Assembly (NCBI GenBank): GCA_038125725.1 | Contig: JAYPEK010000025.1 | Coordinates: 1 to 57,400, forward strand | From: TMED8 sp038125725 | GTDB taxonomy: Bacteria > Pseudomonadota > Alphaproteobacteria > Rhodospirillales > Casp-alpha2 | DNA length: 57,400 bases | Reading direction: 5' to 3' | In this document: positions 44,933-53,873 of the stretch, in pieces | Numbering within the stretch: position 1 is the first letter of the stretch | Layout: each line of letters begins with the position of its first letter | The notes under the pieces: model-generated | What the model was told of the DNA's origin: nothing | What the model saw: the letters and a program-made list of their open reading frames with translations, nothing else | Database searches by the model: none | Position numbers and translations under genes: made by a program

Positions 44933-46432
44933 TCATTTGGCAAGTCGCTCGTCCTGGCGTCGCGCACGAACATGGTTCCTGACCATGAAAAATACCGACA
45001 AGGCGGTCAGCACCCAGAACACGGCGCAGATTTCATTACGGAAGAAAATTTCCGGTGTGCCGCCCGACATGAGCAGGGCTTGGCGGAAGTTGTCTTCCAA
45101 TAGTGGGCCGAGGATAAATGCGATAAGGAACGGCGCCGATGGGATGTCGAGGCGCAGCATGGCGAACCCCAGGATGCCGACCACAAACATCACCAGCACG
45201 TCGAACAGGTTGGTGTTGATGGCGTAAGCGCCATAGATGCAGAGAACCAGCACGGCCGGATAGAGCATATTGTTGGGGATGTTGGCGATCTTCGAAATCG
45301 TCTTGATGGACAGCTTGCCGATAATCAACAAGTAGAAGGACGACAGCATGATGCCCATGAAGATCGCATAGATGAGGGAAAGATTCTGCTCGAACATCAC
45401 TGGGCCCGGGCGGAGACCATGGATCATGAATGCTCCAAGGATCACCGCCGTTATGACATCGCCCGGCACGCCCAGCGCCAGCAACGGAATCATGGTGGCA
45501 CCGGCAACGCCATTGTTACCTGCTTCCGCGGCCGCGACGCCCTCCATTTCGCCCTTGCCGAAATTCTCTGGGTTTTTGGACGTCCGTTTGGCTTCGGAGT
45601 AGGAGAGGAAAGCGGAGGGTGACCCGCCAATCCCGGGGATCGCACCCAATACGACACCGATCAGGCTGCCGCGAAAAATCGATTTGAAGCAACGTTTGAA
45701 ATCGGCGAAACCGGCACCGGCGCTGCTGAGCTGGCCGGCCGTGGCGCGTGTCTCCAATTTGATCGTGAATTGGTTGAGGATTTCGGGCAGCGCGAACAGG
45801 CCGATGAGGACCGGAATAAAGCTCAACCCGGCCATGAGTTCGACCTCGCCGAACACAAACCTGTTGGTGCCATAGACGATATCGAGGCCGATCGTCGCCA
45901 GGATCAGGCCCAGGCTTGCAGAGATAATCCCTTTGGCCAGGCTCTGCCCCGACACACCGGCAATGATGGTGAGGGAAAACACGATCAGCGTGAAAAACTC
46001 CGGCGGTCCGAAGCTCAGGGCAAATGACGCAAGTACACCGGTAAACAGGATCAACGAAATATTGGAGACAAAATCGGCGAAACATGAGGCGTAGAGCGCG
46101 ATATCCAGCGCCTTCCGGGCCTCGCCTTTCTGCGCCATCGGGAACCCGTCAAGAACCGTACAGGAGGCCGCAGGCGTACCTGGCGCCTTAATCAGGATGG
46201 CAGTAATGGAGCCGCCGTAAAGTCCTCCTTTGTAGACGCCGAGCAAAAGCAGAATGCCGGTGACCGGATGCATGGTGAATGTGAACGGCAGCACCAACGC
46301 CACTCCCATCGGTGTCGTCATCCCTGGAATGGCGCCGATAACGGTGCCGATCATGACGCCGAGCAATACGGCCAAGAGGTTGTCGACACTGAGAAACAGT
46401 TGAAATGCTTGTTGAATGAGATCGGCAGTCAT
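44933..46432 (-). CDS. tctA: Tripartite tricarboxylate transporter, large membrane subunit TctA
   Basis: This 499-residue protein has about twelve membrane segments. It carries the family's conserved MIGTVIGAIPGMTTPMGVAL start and the duplicated GVVLGAIPGIGGSPSAFLSY. It is the large permease of a TTT secondary transporter working with TctB and a periplasmic TctC. It lies 9 bp after tctB and 45 bp before the phosphoesterase gene. Confidence 0.95.
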   Translation of the reverse strand: MTADLIQQAFQLFLSVDNLLAVLLGVMIGTVIGAIPGMTTPMGVALVLPFTFTMHPVTGILLLLGVYKGGLYGGSITAILIKAPGTPAASCTVLDGFPMAQKGEARKALDIALYASCFADFVSNISLILFTGVLASFALSFGPPEFFTLIVFSLTIIAGVSGQSLAKGIISASLGLILATIGLDIVYGTNRFVFGEVELMAGLSFIPVLIGLFALPEILNQFTIKLETRATAGQLSSAGAGFADFKRCFKSIFRGSLIGVVLGAIPGIGGSPSAFLSYSEAKRTSKNPENFGKGEMEGVAAAEAGNNGVAGATMIPLLALGVPGDVITAVILGAFMIHGLRPGPVMFEQNLSLIYAIFMGIMLSSFYLLIIGKLSIKTISKIANIPNNMLYPAVLVLCIYGAYAINTNLFDVLVMFVVGILGFAMLRLDIPSAPFLIAFILGPLLEDNFRQALLMSGGTPEIFFRNEICAVFWVLTALSVFFMVRNHVRARRQDERLAK

Positions 46433-46441
46433 GATGGTTCC

Positions 46442-46981
46442 CTAGCGGAGCTCTTCCAAAAGGCCGAGTGGAATGGGGATATGAGCGACTTCGGTAAAAA
46501 AGAAGTAGAGGAGAATAGGTAATAGCAGGGCCAAAAGTAGCGATTTGACAGCGGACTCAACGCCCAGGAACCGTGTTGCCGCGAATACGAGGATTCCACA
46601 GCCGCCGACCACGCCCAGTATTGGCGACAAGAAATAGAATGCGAAGAGGCCAGCAAAAGCCCCGATCACACGTACCGCCTGCACATTGGTTTCGAAGTGG
46701 ATAACCTCGTCGCTCTCGACCGGTGCCGTGTCGTCGGCACTTTCGGGATGCGATTGTTCGATGCCCCCTCGTCGGGCTTCGAACAGCCCCTGAAAAAGGA
46801 CGATGCCACCACAAACGGCCAGGATGACCATGATGATCCGCGGCCAAAAATCAGGCGATAGCGCCAATATCTTAACGGATTTCGGGACGTCGACACCCGA
46901 TGGAATAATCACTAGCCATCCGGCGAGGGCCAGCACGATAGCGGTGGTTCCGATCCAAATATCGCGTTTTGCGGAAAACAT
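46442..46981 (-). CDS. tctB: Tripartite tricarboxylate transporter, small membrane subunit TctB
   Basis: This 179-residue protein has four hydrophobic segments with the family's SPDFWPRIIMVILAVCGG pattern near the first two. Its ATG lies 1 bp past the ROK regulator stop, so the regulator and transporter are cotranscribed. An acidic loop (residues about 75-95) separates helices 2 and 3. Confidence 0.9.
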   Translation of the reverse strand: MFSAKRDIWIGTTAIVLALAGWLVIIPSGVDVPKSVKILALSPDFWPRIIMVILAVCGGIVLFQGLFEARRGGIEQSHPESADDTAPVESDEVIHFETNVQAVRVIGAFAGLFAFYFLSPILGVVGGCGILVFAATRFLGVESAVKSLLLALLLPILLYFFFTEVAHIPIPLGLLEELR

Positions 46982-46982
46982 G

Positions 46983-48191
46983 TCAGGCGGCCTTCGATAG
47001 TTTTAAATCATCCAAATTGAGATCTCGCTCCAGGAGGAACTCGTCGATAGCGAGCCAGCGCGCCGCGGATTGCGGACTGAGATCGCTGACCATTAGGTCA
47101 CAATTGTACTCCGTAGTGACATCGCTCAAGCTTTCCGCGCAAGCTCGGACGAAGCTTGGCGCTTCGGTCAAGGGGCCGGCAACCATCAATCCCTTTGGCC
47201 GTAGAAGTCCAAGGATCGGAACCAGGAATCGGCCCAACAATTGGCCGGCATCTTGGAACGCAGCGGTCGCTTCCGGGTCGCCTCGCCGGCAACGGCCAAC
47301 TGCCTGCATCAGCATGTCAGCCAATTCATTCGATGGGGTCATGGCAATGTCCAATTGGGGGCCGAACAACCGTTTCAACACGCCGTGTCCGCCCGCCAGA
47401 GTGTCCAGCGTTTCGCCTGGCGCGCCGCAAGGCGTGATGCCGCCAATCAATCCCGCTGAAAAATCATGGCCGCGAACGAGATGCCCGTTGCTCAACAGCG
47501 CTGCGCCAAACCCCAGTGAACAGTTGACCATGAGCAGATCCGCGATTCCCTGGGCGGCGCCAAAACGGGATTCGGCAACGGCCAGGGCCGCTGGCAAGCT
47601 CTCAATCCGCACCGGCATATCCAGTCCATGCGCGAGCTTTTCTCCAAGCGACACTTCGCCCCACCGCAAATAGGGCGACGTGCGCACGACGCCCGTCCTT
47701 GGGTCAACGGCACCGGTGAAGGCGAAACTGGCGCCCAGAAGCCGGCGCCGATCGGGCACATATACCGCAGCCATTTTTTTTGCCTCTCGGACCACTTGGT
47801 CGACCACTTGTTCTGGATCGGTTAGGTCCCGCAACTTCAAGTCCTGACGCGCGATGCGGCAGTTTTTCAAATCGGCCAAAGTAACTGTTTGGGAAAAGAC
47901 GTTGACCCCGATTCCGAGCACATAACCGCCGGAAGGGTTGATCTCGAGTTGAACGAAGCGGCGTCCAGGGCTGCGTGGACGCGCAAGCTGTTGGTCGTTA
48001 TCGGCGGGCAACTCGTGGAGCAGATCTGCCTCGATCAATTCTCGCGTGATGCGGGACACCGACGCTGCCGTCAATCCGGTGGAATTGGCGATATCGGTTC
48101 GCGACAAAGGGCCTCTGAGCGCGGCCTCTGCCAGAATCGCTCGCCGATTGGTTCGTGCCAACTCGGTTCTGTTGCGGTCAGGAATTACCAT
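46983..48191 (-). CDS. ROK-family transcriptional regulator
   Basis: This 402-residue protein has an N-terminal winged helix-turn-helix (residues about 10-70; GPLSRTDIANSTGLTAASVSR) and a ROK domain. The ROK zinc-binding CxCGxxGCxE motif is degraded to TPCGAPGETLD and keeps only one cysteine, so it may bind its inducer differently and should lack kinase activity. It is the first gene of the minus-strand operon and divergent from tctC, a usual place for a local repressor responding to the transported substrate. Confidence 0.9.
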   Translation of the reverse strand: MVIPDRNRTELARTNRRAILAEAALRGPLSRTDIANSTGLTAASVSRITRELIEADLLHELPADNDQQLARPRSPGRRFVQLEINPSGGYVLGIGVNVFSQTVTLADLKNCRIARQDLKLRDLTDPEQVVDQVVREAKKMAAVYVPDRRRLLGASFAFTGAVDPRTGVVRTSPYLRWGEVSLGEKLAHGLDMPVRIESLPAALAVAESRFGAAQGIADLLMVNCSLGFGAALLSNGHLVRGHDFSAGLIGGITPCGAPGETLDTLAGGHGVLKRLFGPQLDIAMTPSNELADMLMQAVGRCRRGDPEATAAFQDAGQLLGRFLVPILGLLRPKGLMVAGPLTEAPSFVRACAESLSDVTTEYNCDLMVSDLSPQSAARWLAIDEFLLERDLNLDDLKLSKAA

Positions 48192-48238
48192 GTTCCACCA
48201 TCATGAGTTCACGGTAGCGTATATTAGTTGCTTAATGT

Positions 48239-48252
48239 AATCAAATATGATT
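48239..48252. promoter_or_regulatory. Candidate operator between the ROK regulator and tctC
   Basis: AATCA-AATA-TGATT is an inverted repeat in the AT-rich 149-bp divergent region. It overlaps TATGAT (48246-48251), a five-of-six match to a -10 reading toward tctC. ROK regulators often bind such AT-rich palindromes. Confidence 0.35.
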
Positions 48253-48340
48253 TCATTTGCCTGCTCGGCCTCAGTTGCTTCATTCCAGCCGCTGGCGGAG
48301 GGGGGCCGTCCGAAAGCGGCAGACAGGGAGGTATTGTCAA

Positions 48341-49324
48341 ATGAATTCCCGTACTGGCGTCCTGAGAGGCGCTCTGGCGGCACTGAGCGTTGTAATGACA
48401 ACCAGCTTCGCCGCCGCAGAATACCCGACCAAACCGGTGACCTTGGTGGCACCCTACGGTCCTGGTGGCGCATCCGATCTTGCCGCGCGGATTGTTTCCG
48501 CCACGGCGCCGGGGCACCTCGGTAACGGTATTCTCGTCGTCAATAGGACTGGCGCCGCTGGTGTAACTGGGTCGACCTATGTCGCAAAAAGCAAGCCGGA
48601 CGGATATACCGTACTGCTGTCGCGCGTCGGCTCGCAAGCCGCGGTTCCGGCAATCAACTCAAAAATCCCCTACAAGTGGGATGATTTCAGCTTCCTCGGC
48701 TTGCTGGAGCAAAACCCGTTCGTACTCTCGGTCAATGCCGACAGCCCCTACAAGACCTTCGACGACCTGAAGAAGGCGATTAAATCGGGCAAAAAACTGA
48801 CCTACTCTTCGGCCGGTGTTGGCACGCTTCTGCATGTCGCGATGGTTATCGTTCTCAACGACCTTGGTCTGCCGCCTGACGCTCTGACGCATATCCCGTT
48901 CAAAGGCGGCGGGAAGGCTGCGGCGGCGGTGGCTGGTGGTCATGCGGATATGATCTTCCAGAACCTTTCCGGGGTGATCAGCCAGATTCGCGGTGGCAAA
49001 CTGCGTGCCCTGCTGATTTCCACCAAAGAACGAGCGCCGACTATTCCGGATGTCCCGACGGCAACCGAGGTCGGACACCCCAACCTTCATGTGGTTGTCG
49101 GCTGGAGCGGCGTATGGGGCCCCAAGGATCTTCCTAAGGAGGTGGTCGACAAATGGGTCTCGACCTTGGCCGCCCTGAAGACGGACAAGGCATGGATCAA
49201 GATGACTCAGGGGCTGGGATCGATCCCGTCAATCATGCCGCCGGACGAGACAAAAGCTTTCGTCAAGACGCAGTATGAGACGTTCAAGGCCGTAGCCGAG
49301 AAAGTCGGCCTGTCCGTGAACTAA
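48341..49324 (+). CDS. tctC: Tripartite tricarboxylate transporter substrate-binding protein TctC
   Basis: This 327-residue periplasmic binding protein of the Bug/TctC family has a signal peptide ending near FAAA. EYPTKPVTLVAPYGPGGASD, the first ligand-binding loop, follows. GGGAGG lies 9 bases before the ATG at 48341, so I use it rather than the earlier frame start. It is divergent from the ROK-tctB-tctA operon and supplies that transporter. A strong terminator follows, so it is probably transcribed alone and at higher level. Confidence 0.93.
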   Translation: MNSRTGVLRGALAALSVVMTTSFAAAEYPTKPVTLVAPYGPGGASDLAARIVSATAPGHLGNGILVVNRTGAAGVTGSTYVAKSKPDGYTVLLSRVGSQAAVPAINSKIPYKWDDFSFLGLLEQNPFVLSVNADSPYKTFDDLKKAIKSGKKLTYSSAGVGTLLHVAMVIVLNDLGLPPDALTHIPFKGGGKAAAAVAGGHADMIFQNLSGVISQIRGGKLRALLISTKERAPTIPDVPTATEVGHPNLHVVVGWSGVWGPKDLPKEVVDKWVSTLAALKTDKAWIKMTQGLGSIPSIMPPDETKAFVKTQYETFKAVAEKVGLSVN

Positions 49325-49344
49325 ACAGCTGCCTCCCGATGGAG

Positions 49345-49388
49345 CCGGGCGGCAGCTTTCCGCCGTCGCCCGGTTCCTTTTTTTTTTA
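49345..49388 (+). terminator. Intrinsic terminator after tctC
   Basis: CCGGGCG (49345-49351) pairs with CGCCCGG (49367-49373), with additional GGC/GCC pairing inside. TTCC and a run of about ten T follow. Confidence 0.85.
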
Positions 49389-49456
49389 CTGTTGGCACAT
49401 TTTCGACTTTAGTCGGCCCTGGGGCGGCCAAGAATAGTATCTGGAGCCAGAGAACG

Positions 49457-50524
49457 ATGTTTACAGCAAGTGGAAATGATTATTCGGTCCCTGAAGGGCC
49501 GATCGAGAATCCCGGTTTATGGCATGGGAGCGATTTCCAGGATGGCGACCACTGGGTTGCACGTTGGTCCGAACAGGCCCTAAACGAACTGGATGCTGCG
49601 GTCAAAGCCGTGAAGGAAATTGGGAAATCGGCGCCGGATTTCACCAAGGCGGAGTTTCCTCTTCCAACCATCGGTGACGAGTTGGATGCGACCTTGCAAG
49701 ACTTGGAGACGGGGAACGGGTTTCGGGTCATTCGGGGGATTCGTCTCGACGAATACTCGGACAAGGAGGCGGAAATCCTATTCTGGGGCCTGATGATGCA
49801 TATCGGCCAGCCGATGAGCCAGAATGCCGCCGGCCACCTGCTTGGCCATGTTCGGGACCTGGGATATGACGTGAACGACACCAAGGTCCGCAACTACCAG
49901 ACGACGACGGAACTGTTTTTTCACAATGATGCCTGCGATGTACTCATGCTTATGTGCCGGCGCGTCGCACGCAGCGGCGGGCGGTCACGATTGGCCAGCA
50001 TCCCGGCCCTGTTCAATGCCATGTGGGTCGAAGACCCCGTGTTGGCGCGAGAGTTGTTCCGGCCCTTTGCTTTCGACCGACGCGGCGAGCCGGGCCGGCC
50101 CGACGAGGGACCGGAACCCTATTTCGTGATGCCGATCCTGAGCTATCACGATGGCCTTTTAACCAGCCGCATGCCGCCGCGTTCCTATGCCGAATCGGCA
50201 CAACGGTTTGACGGTGTTCCGCCGATGACGGAGGAGATGACCGCGGCACTCGATCTCATGGACAAGATATTGGTTCGGCCAGACGTCAGTTTCGACTTCA
50301 ACCTGCAGCCGGGCGATATTCAGCTCATCAACAATTATTGCGTTTTCCATGCCCGGACGGAATTCGAGGATCACGAAGACTTCGACCGAAAGCGCCATAT
50401 CCTGCGTGCCTGGCTGAGCGTGCCTAACAGCCGCCCGCTGCCACCCTGGTTCAAGCCACGGTGGGGCAGCGTCACGCCGGGTGAACCGCGCGGCGGCATC
50501 TACCCGTCACGTCTCGAGGCATAG
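49457..50524 (+). CDS. TauD/TfdA-type Fe(II)/2-oxoglutarate dioxygenase
   Basis: This 355-residue protein has the iron-binding facial triad as H156-N-D158 (FFHNDACD) and distal H298 (NNYCVFHART). R317 (RHILRAW) is placed to bind 2-oxoglutarate. It belongs to the TauD/TfdA superfamily, some members of which cleave C-S or C-O bonds by hydroxylation. It starts an apparent three-gene run with the sulfatase and GMC oxidoreductase. GGAG lies about 10 bases upstream. The substrate is unknown; desaturating or hydroxylating the desulfated product is possible. Confidence 0.9.
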   Translation: MFTASGNDYSVPEGPIENPGLWHGSDFQDGDHWVARWSEQALNELDAAVKAVKEIGKSAPDFTKAEFPLPTIGDELDATLQDLETGNGFRVIRGIRLDEYSDKEAEILFWGLMMHIGQPMSQNAAGHLLGHVRDLGYDVNDTKVRNYQTTTELFFHNDACDVLMLMCRRVARSGGRSRLASIPALFNAMWVEDPVLARELFRPFAFDRRGEPGRPDEGPEPYFVMPILSYHDGLLTSRMPPRSYAESAQRFDGVPPMTEEMTAALDLMDKILVRPDVSFDFNLQPGDIQLINNYCVFHARTEFEDHEDFDRKRHILRAWLSVPNSRPLPPWFKPRWGSVTPGEPRGGIYPSRLEA

Positions 50525-50559
50525 AGGGATGATGCCTCCTTGAAGGGAAGGAAATATTG

Positions 50560-52110
50560 ATGGTGAAGACGGCCACGGCGTCCAAGGGCGCGCCGAATAT
50601 CCTGGTGATCCAGGCCGACCAGATGACTCCCGGTGTGCTTCCAGCCTATGGGCACCCTCTGGTCAAGACACCCCATATCGACGCGCTGGCCGAAAGCGGT
50701 GTCGTCTTCGAAAGCGCCTACTGCAATTTTCCGCTCTGCGTGCCGTCGCGCGCTTCGATGATGGCGGGGCGCTTCGCCCACAACATCGCTTCATGGGACA
50801 ATGCCATGGAAATGCCGGCCCATATCCCGACCTTGGCCCATTATCTACGAAACGCCGGTTACCACGCCGTGTTGGCGGGCAAGATGCATTTCATTGGCCC
50901 CGACCAGATGCATGGCTTTACCGAACGGGCCACTACAGACATCTACCCGGCCAACTTCGCCTGGACACCAGATTGGATCGTCGGCGAGCGCTACCGGCCC
51001 ACCGGCATCAACCCTGCTGCCGTGGTTGACGCCGGTGTCTGCGCGCGCAGTCTGCAGATGGACTACGATGACGAGGTTGAGCATGCCACCGTGCAGCAGA
51101 TTTTCGACCTCGCGCGATTCCATGACGATAAGCCCTGGCTGCTGTGGGCATCCTTCACCCATCCGCATTCGCCCTATGTCACCACCCAGAAATACTGGGA
51201 TCTCTACGACCACGACGACATCGACATGCCGAAAGTGCCGCCGATCCCTGTCGATGAACTGGACGAGATGAGCCGCTGGCTCTATTACGCGCATGCCCAA
51301 GATCTGCTGACCATCAAGGATGAACATGTGCGCAATGCGCGCCATGCTTACTACGGCATGACCAGTTATGTTGACGACAAGGTCGGGCGAATCATGCGGA
51401 CCCTCGAAGAGGTGGGACTGCGCGACAATACGATTGTGGTGTTCACCTCCGACCACGGTGAGATGCTGGGCGAGCGTGGTAAATGGTTCAAACAATACTT
51501 CTACGAGGGGTCGGTACGCATCCCGATGATCGTCAGCTATCCCGGCACCTATTCTCCCTCCCGTGTCTCCGAGCATGTCTCTTTGGTCGACCTGCTGCCG
51601 ACATTCATGGATTGGAGCGACGCTGAATGGGAAGCAGTCAGCCCAATAGATGGCCATTCGCTGGACAGCTTGTTGTCAGGCAAAGATGCCGGCTGGGACA
51701 ACACGGTGATTTCGGAATACACCGGCGAAGGTGTCATCGCGCCGTGTCGGATGATCCGCCGGGGCGATTGGAAATATATTTATACCCACGGCCATCCGGG
51801 CCTCCTTTACAACACATCCGAGGATCCGTTGGAACTCGAGAACCTCGCCGGCAGACCGGAAACAGCCGATATCGAGGCCGAACTCACGCGCGACATTCTC
51901 AAGGACTGGAACCCGGAAGCCATCAACGAGGCCTGTATCCAAAGCCAGAAGGAACGTCTGTTCATCCAAGGGGCGACGGACGGCGAACCGACTTGGGCTT
52001 ATCTGAGCCGCCAGGACGACGCCGGTCGCTATGTACGCAATTCGGGCGCCGTTCAGGCCAAGCAGAAGGCCCGCTATCCGTTCGTCGAGCCGACGCCTTT
52101 TGAGCGCTGA
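50560..52110 (+). CDS. Type I sulfatase, choline-sulfatase-like
   Basis: This 516-residue alkaline-phosphatase-fold hydrolase has the formylglycine motif C60-V-P-S-R followed by ASMMAGR. Metal ligands lie in VIQADQMTPG and FTSDHGEMLGERGKW, with K108 and H110 in LAGKMHFIGPDQ. The YGHPLVKTPHIDALA block and TTDIYPANFAWTPDW are close to choline-sulfatase (BetC). The C-terminus differs from classical BetC, so the amine specificity is open. A TTG precedes the ATG directly; I use the ATG with GGAAGGAAA upstream. There is no signal peptide, so it acts in the cytosol. Activity needs a formylglycine-generating enzyme, not found in the window. Confidence 0.9.
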   Translation: MVKTATASKGAPNILVIQADQMTPGVLPAYGHPLVKTPHIDALAESGVVFESAYCNFPLCVPSRASMMAGRFAHNIASWDNAMEMPAHIPTLAHYLRNAGYHAVLAGKMHFIGPDQMHGFTERATTDIYPANFAWTPDWIVGERYRPTGINPAAVVDAGVCARSLQMDYDDEVEHATVQQIFDLARFHDDKPWLLWASFTHPHSPYVTTQKYWDLYDHDDIDMPKVPPIPVDELDEMSRWLYYAHAQDLLTIKDEHVRNARHAYYGMTSYVDDKVGRIMRTLEEVGLRDNTIVVFTSDHGEMLGERGKWFKQYFYEGSVRIPMIVSYPGTYSPSRVSEHVSLVDLLPTFMDWSDAEWEAVSPIDGHSLDSLLSGKDAGWDNTVISEYTGEGVIAPCRMIRRGDWKYIYTHGHPGLLYNTSEDPLELENLAGRPETADIEAELTRDILKDWNPEAINEACIQSQKERLFIQGATDGEPTWAYLSRQDDAGRYVRNSGAVQAKQKARYPFVEPTPFER

Positions 52111-52120
52111 GGTCGATTCC

Positions 52121-53731
52121 ATGACCCAGGCGGATGCCAACTACGACTACATCATCGCCGGGGCGGGCTCCGCCGGCTGTGTTCTGGCGAACCGGTTGAG
52201 CGCCGATCCAAGCAAGCGGGTTTTGCTTTTGGAGGCGGGTGGCAAGGACTGGTATCCGTGGATTCATGTTCCTGTTGGTTATTTCAAGACCCTTCACAAC
52301 CCGCTTACCGATTGGAGCTACAAAACCGAACCCGACCCAGGGCTGAACGGACGCTCGATCGATTGGCCGCGCGGCAAAACGCTGGGGGGGTCGAGTTCCA
52401 TCAACGGACTTTTGTATATTCGTGGCCAGCATCAGGACTACGACCACTGGCGGCAATTGGGCAATGCCGGCTGGTCCTTTGAAGACGTGCTGCCCTACTT
52501 CAAACGCTCCGAGGACCAGCAGAACGGCGCCGATGCGTTTCACGGTGCCGGTGGAGGGCTTTCGGTGCAGAACATGCGCGCCAAGCGTGATATTTGCGAA
52601 GCCCTGATTGGCGCCGCAGAAGAACTAGGCGTGCCGCGCAATGCGGATTTCAACGGCGCCGAACAGGAGGGGGCTGGATATTTCCAGCAAACGGCTCGAA
52701 ACGGCTTCCGCTGCTCTACGGCACGCGCCTTTCTCAATCCGGTGAAAGATCGCCCGAACCTGGACATCGTCACTCATGCCCTGGTCGAAAAAGTGCTGCT
52801 CAAGGGCGCCAAGGCCGCGGGCATCGCCATCTCGGTAAAAGGCACCCCGCGACAGTATGGCCTTAAATCTGGCGGCGAGTTGATCCTCAGTGCCGGTGCC
52901 ATCGGTTCGCCGCAAATTCTGCAGCTTTCCGGCATCGGTCCTGGCAACCTGTTGCAGGGACTTGGTATTCCCGTTGTCAAGGAACTGCCCGGCGTCGGCG
53001 CCAATCTGCAGGACCACCTACAAATCCGCACCGTCTACGAGGTCAACGTGCCGACCCTGAATGAAGAGATCAACAGTCTGTTCCGTAGGATGGTGATCGG
53101 TGCCCAATATGTGCTCACCCGCACAGGTCCGATGAGCATGGGCGCTTCTCAGGTTTGTATCTTCGCGCGCTCCAACCCGGATGCCGAGACACCGGATATC
53201 CAATACCATTTCCAGCCGCTGAGCGCCGACAAGCCCGGTATCGAGATGCACCCATTTCCAGGCGTCACGCTTTCCGTCTGCCAGCTGCGTCCGGAGAGCC
53301 GCGGGCGCATCGAGATCAAATCGCCCGACCCGAAGACCTATCCGGCGATTTTTCCCAATTATCTATCGGCTGAGCGAGACTGCCGAACCGCAATCGACTC
53401 GCTCAAGTTCACCCGTCGCTTGGTCGAGACTGAAGCCCTGAAGCCGTTTATCGTCCGCGAGTATCTGCCTGGGCCTGCCGTGCAATCCGACGACGAACTG
53501 TTGGCGAGCGCCCGCAATATCGCACAGACCATCTACCATCCGACCAGCACCTGTAAAATGGGAAGCGATGCTTCGGCCGTCGTCGACGAACGGTTGCGCG
53601 TTCATGGCCTCGATAATTTGCGTGTTGCTGACGCCTCGATCATGCCGACGATTACGTCGGGCAACACCAACGCCCCCACCATCATGATCGCCGAAAAAGC
53701 GTCGGATATGATTTTGACGGATAGCCGATGA
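52121..53731 (+). CDS. GMC-family FAD-dependent oxidoreductase (choline-dehydrogenase-like)
   Basis: This 536-residue flavoprotein has the FAD motif IIAGAGSAGCVLANRL at the N-terminus. GMC signature 1 is RGKTLGGSSSINGLLY and signature 2 is SAGAIGSPQILQLSGIG. The catalytic H473 lies in IYHPTSTCKMG, and the C-terminal SGNTNAPTIMIAEKA is typical. It oxidises a primary alcohol to an aldehyde. The ATG at 52121 follows the sulfatase by 10 bp with GAGG upstream, so the two are cotranscribed, as expected if it acts on the alcohol released by the sulfatase. Confidence 0.92.
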   Translation: MTQADANYDYIIAGAGSAGCVLANRLSADPSKRVLLLEAGGKDWYPWIHVPVGYFKTLHNPLTDWSYKTEPDPGLNGRSIDWPRGKTLGGSSSINGLLYIRGQHQDYDHWRQLGNAGWSFEDVLPYFKRSEDQQNGADAFHGAGGGLSVQNMRAKRDICEALIGAAEELGVPRNADFNGAEQEGAGYFQQTARNGFRCSTARAFLNPVKDRPNLDIVTHALVEKVLLKGAKAAGIAISVKGTPRQYGLKSGGELILSAGAIGSPQILQLSGIGPGNLLQGLGIPVVKELPGVGANLQDHLQIRTVYEVNVPTLNEEINSLFRRMVIGAQYVLTRTGPMSMGASQVCIFARSNPDAETPDIQYHFQPLSADKPGIEMHPFPGVTLSVCQLRPESRGRIEIKSPDPKTYPAIFPNYLSAERDCRTAIDSLKFTRRLVETEALKPFIVREYLPGPAVQSDDELLASARNIAQTIYHPTSTCKMGSDASAVVDERLRVHGLDNLRVADASIMPTITSGNTNAPTIMIAEKASDMILTDSR

Positions 53732-53737
53732 GAGAAC

Positions 53738-53808
53738 ACTCGACCCTGGGAAGTCGAGTTTCATGGAAGAAACCCGTGTTTGGCTTGCTGGCTTTTGAGA
53801 TTAATAAT
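53738..53808 (+). promoter_or_regulatory. Hairpin and promoter before the SLC13-type permease
   Basis: ACTCGAC (53738-53744) and GTCGAGT (53753-53759) form a perfect hairpin right after the GMC stop, without a good T-run. TTGGCT (53780-53785), a 17-bp spacer and AATAAT (53803-53808) could be a separate promoter for the permease. Confidence 0.45.
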
Positions 53809-53873
53809 AGGCGGAATCGAGCTTTCCAGAGTCTCGGGGGTGCCATCGATTGGAGCGGCAGGGTTGACCAGAA

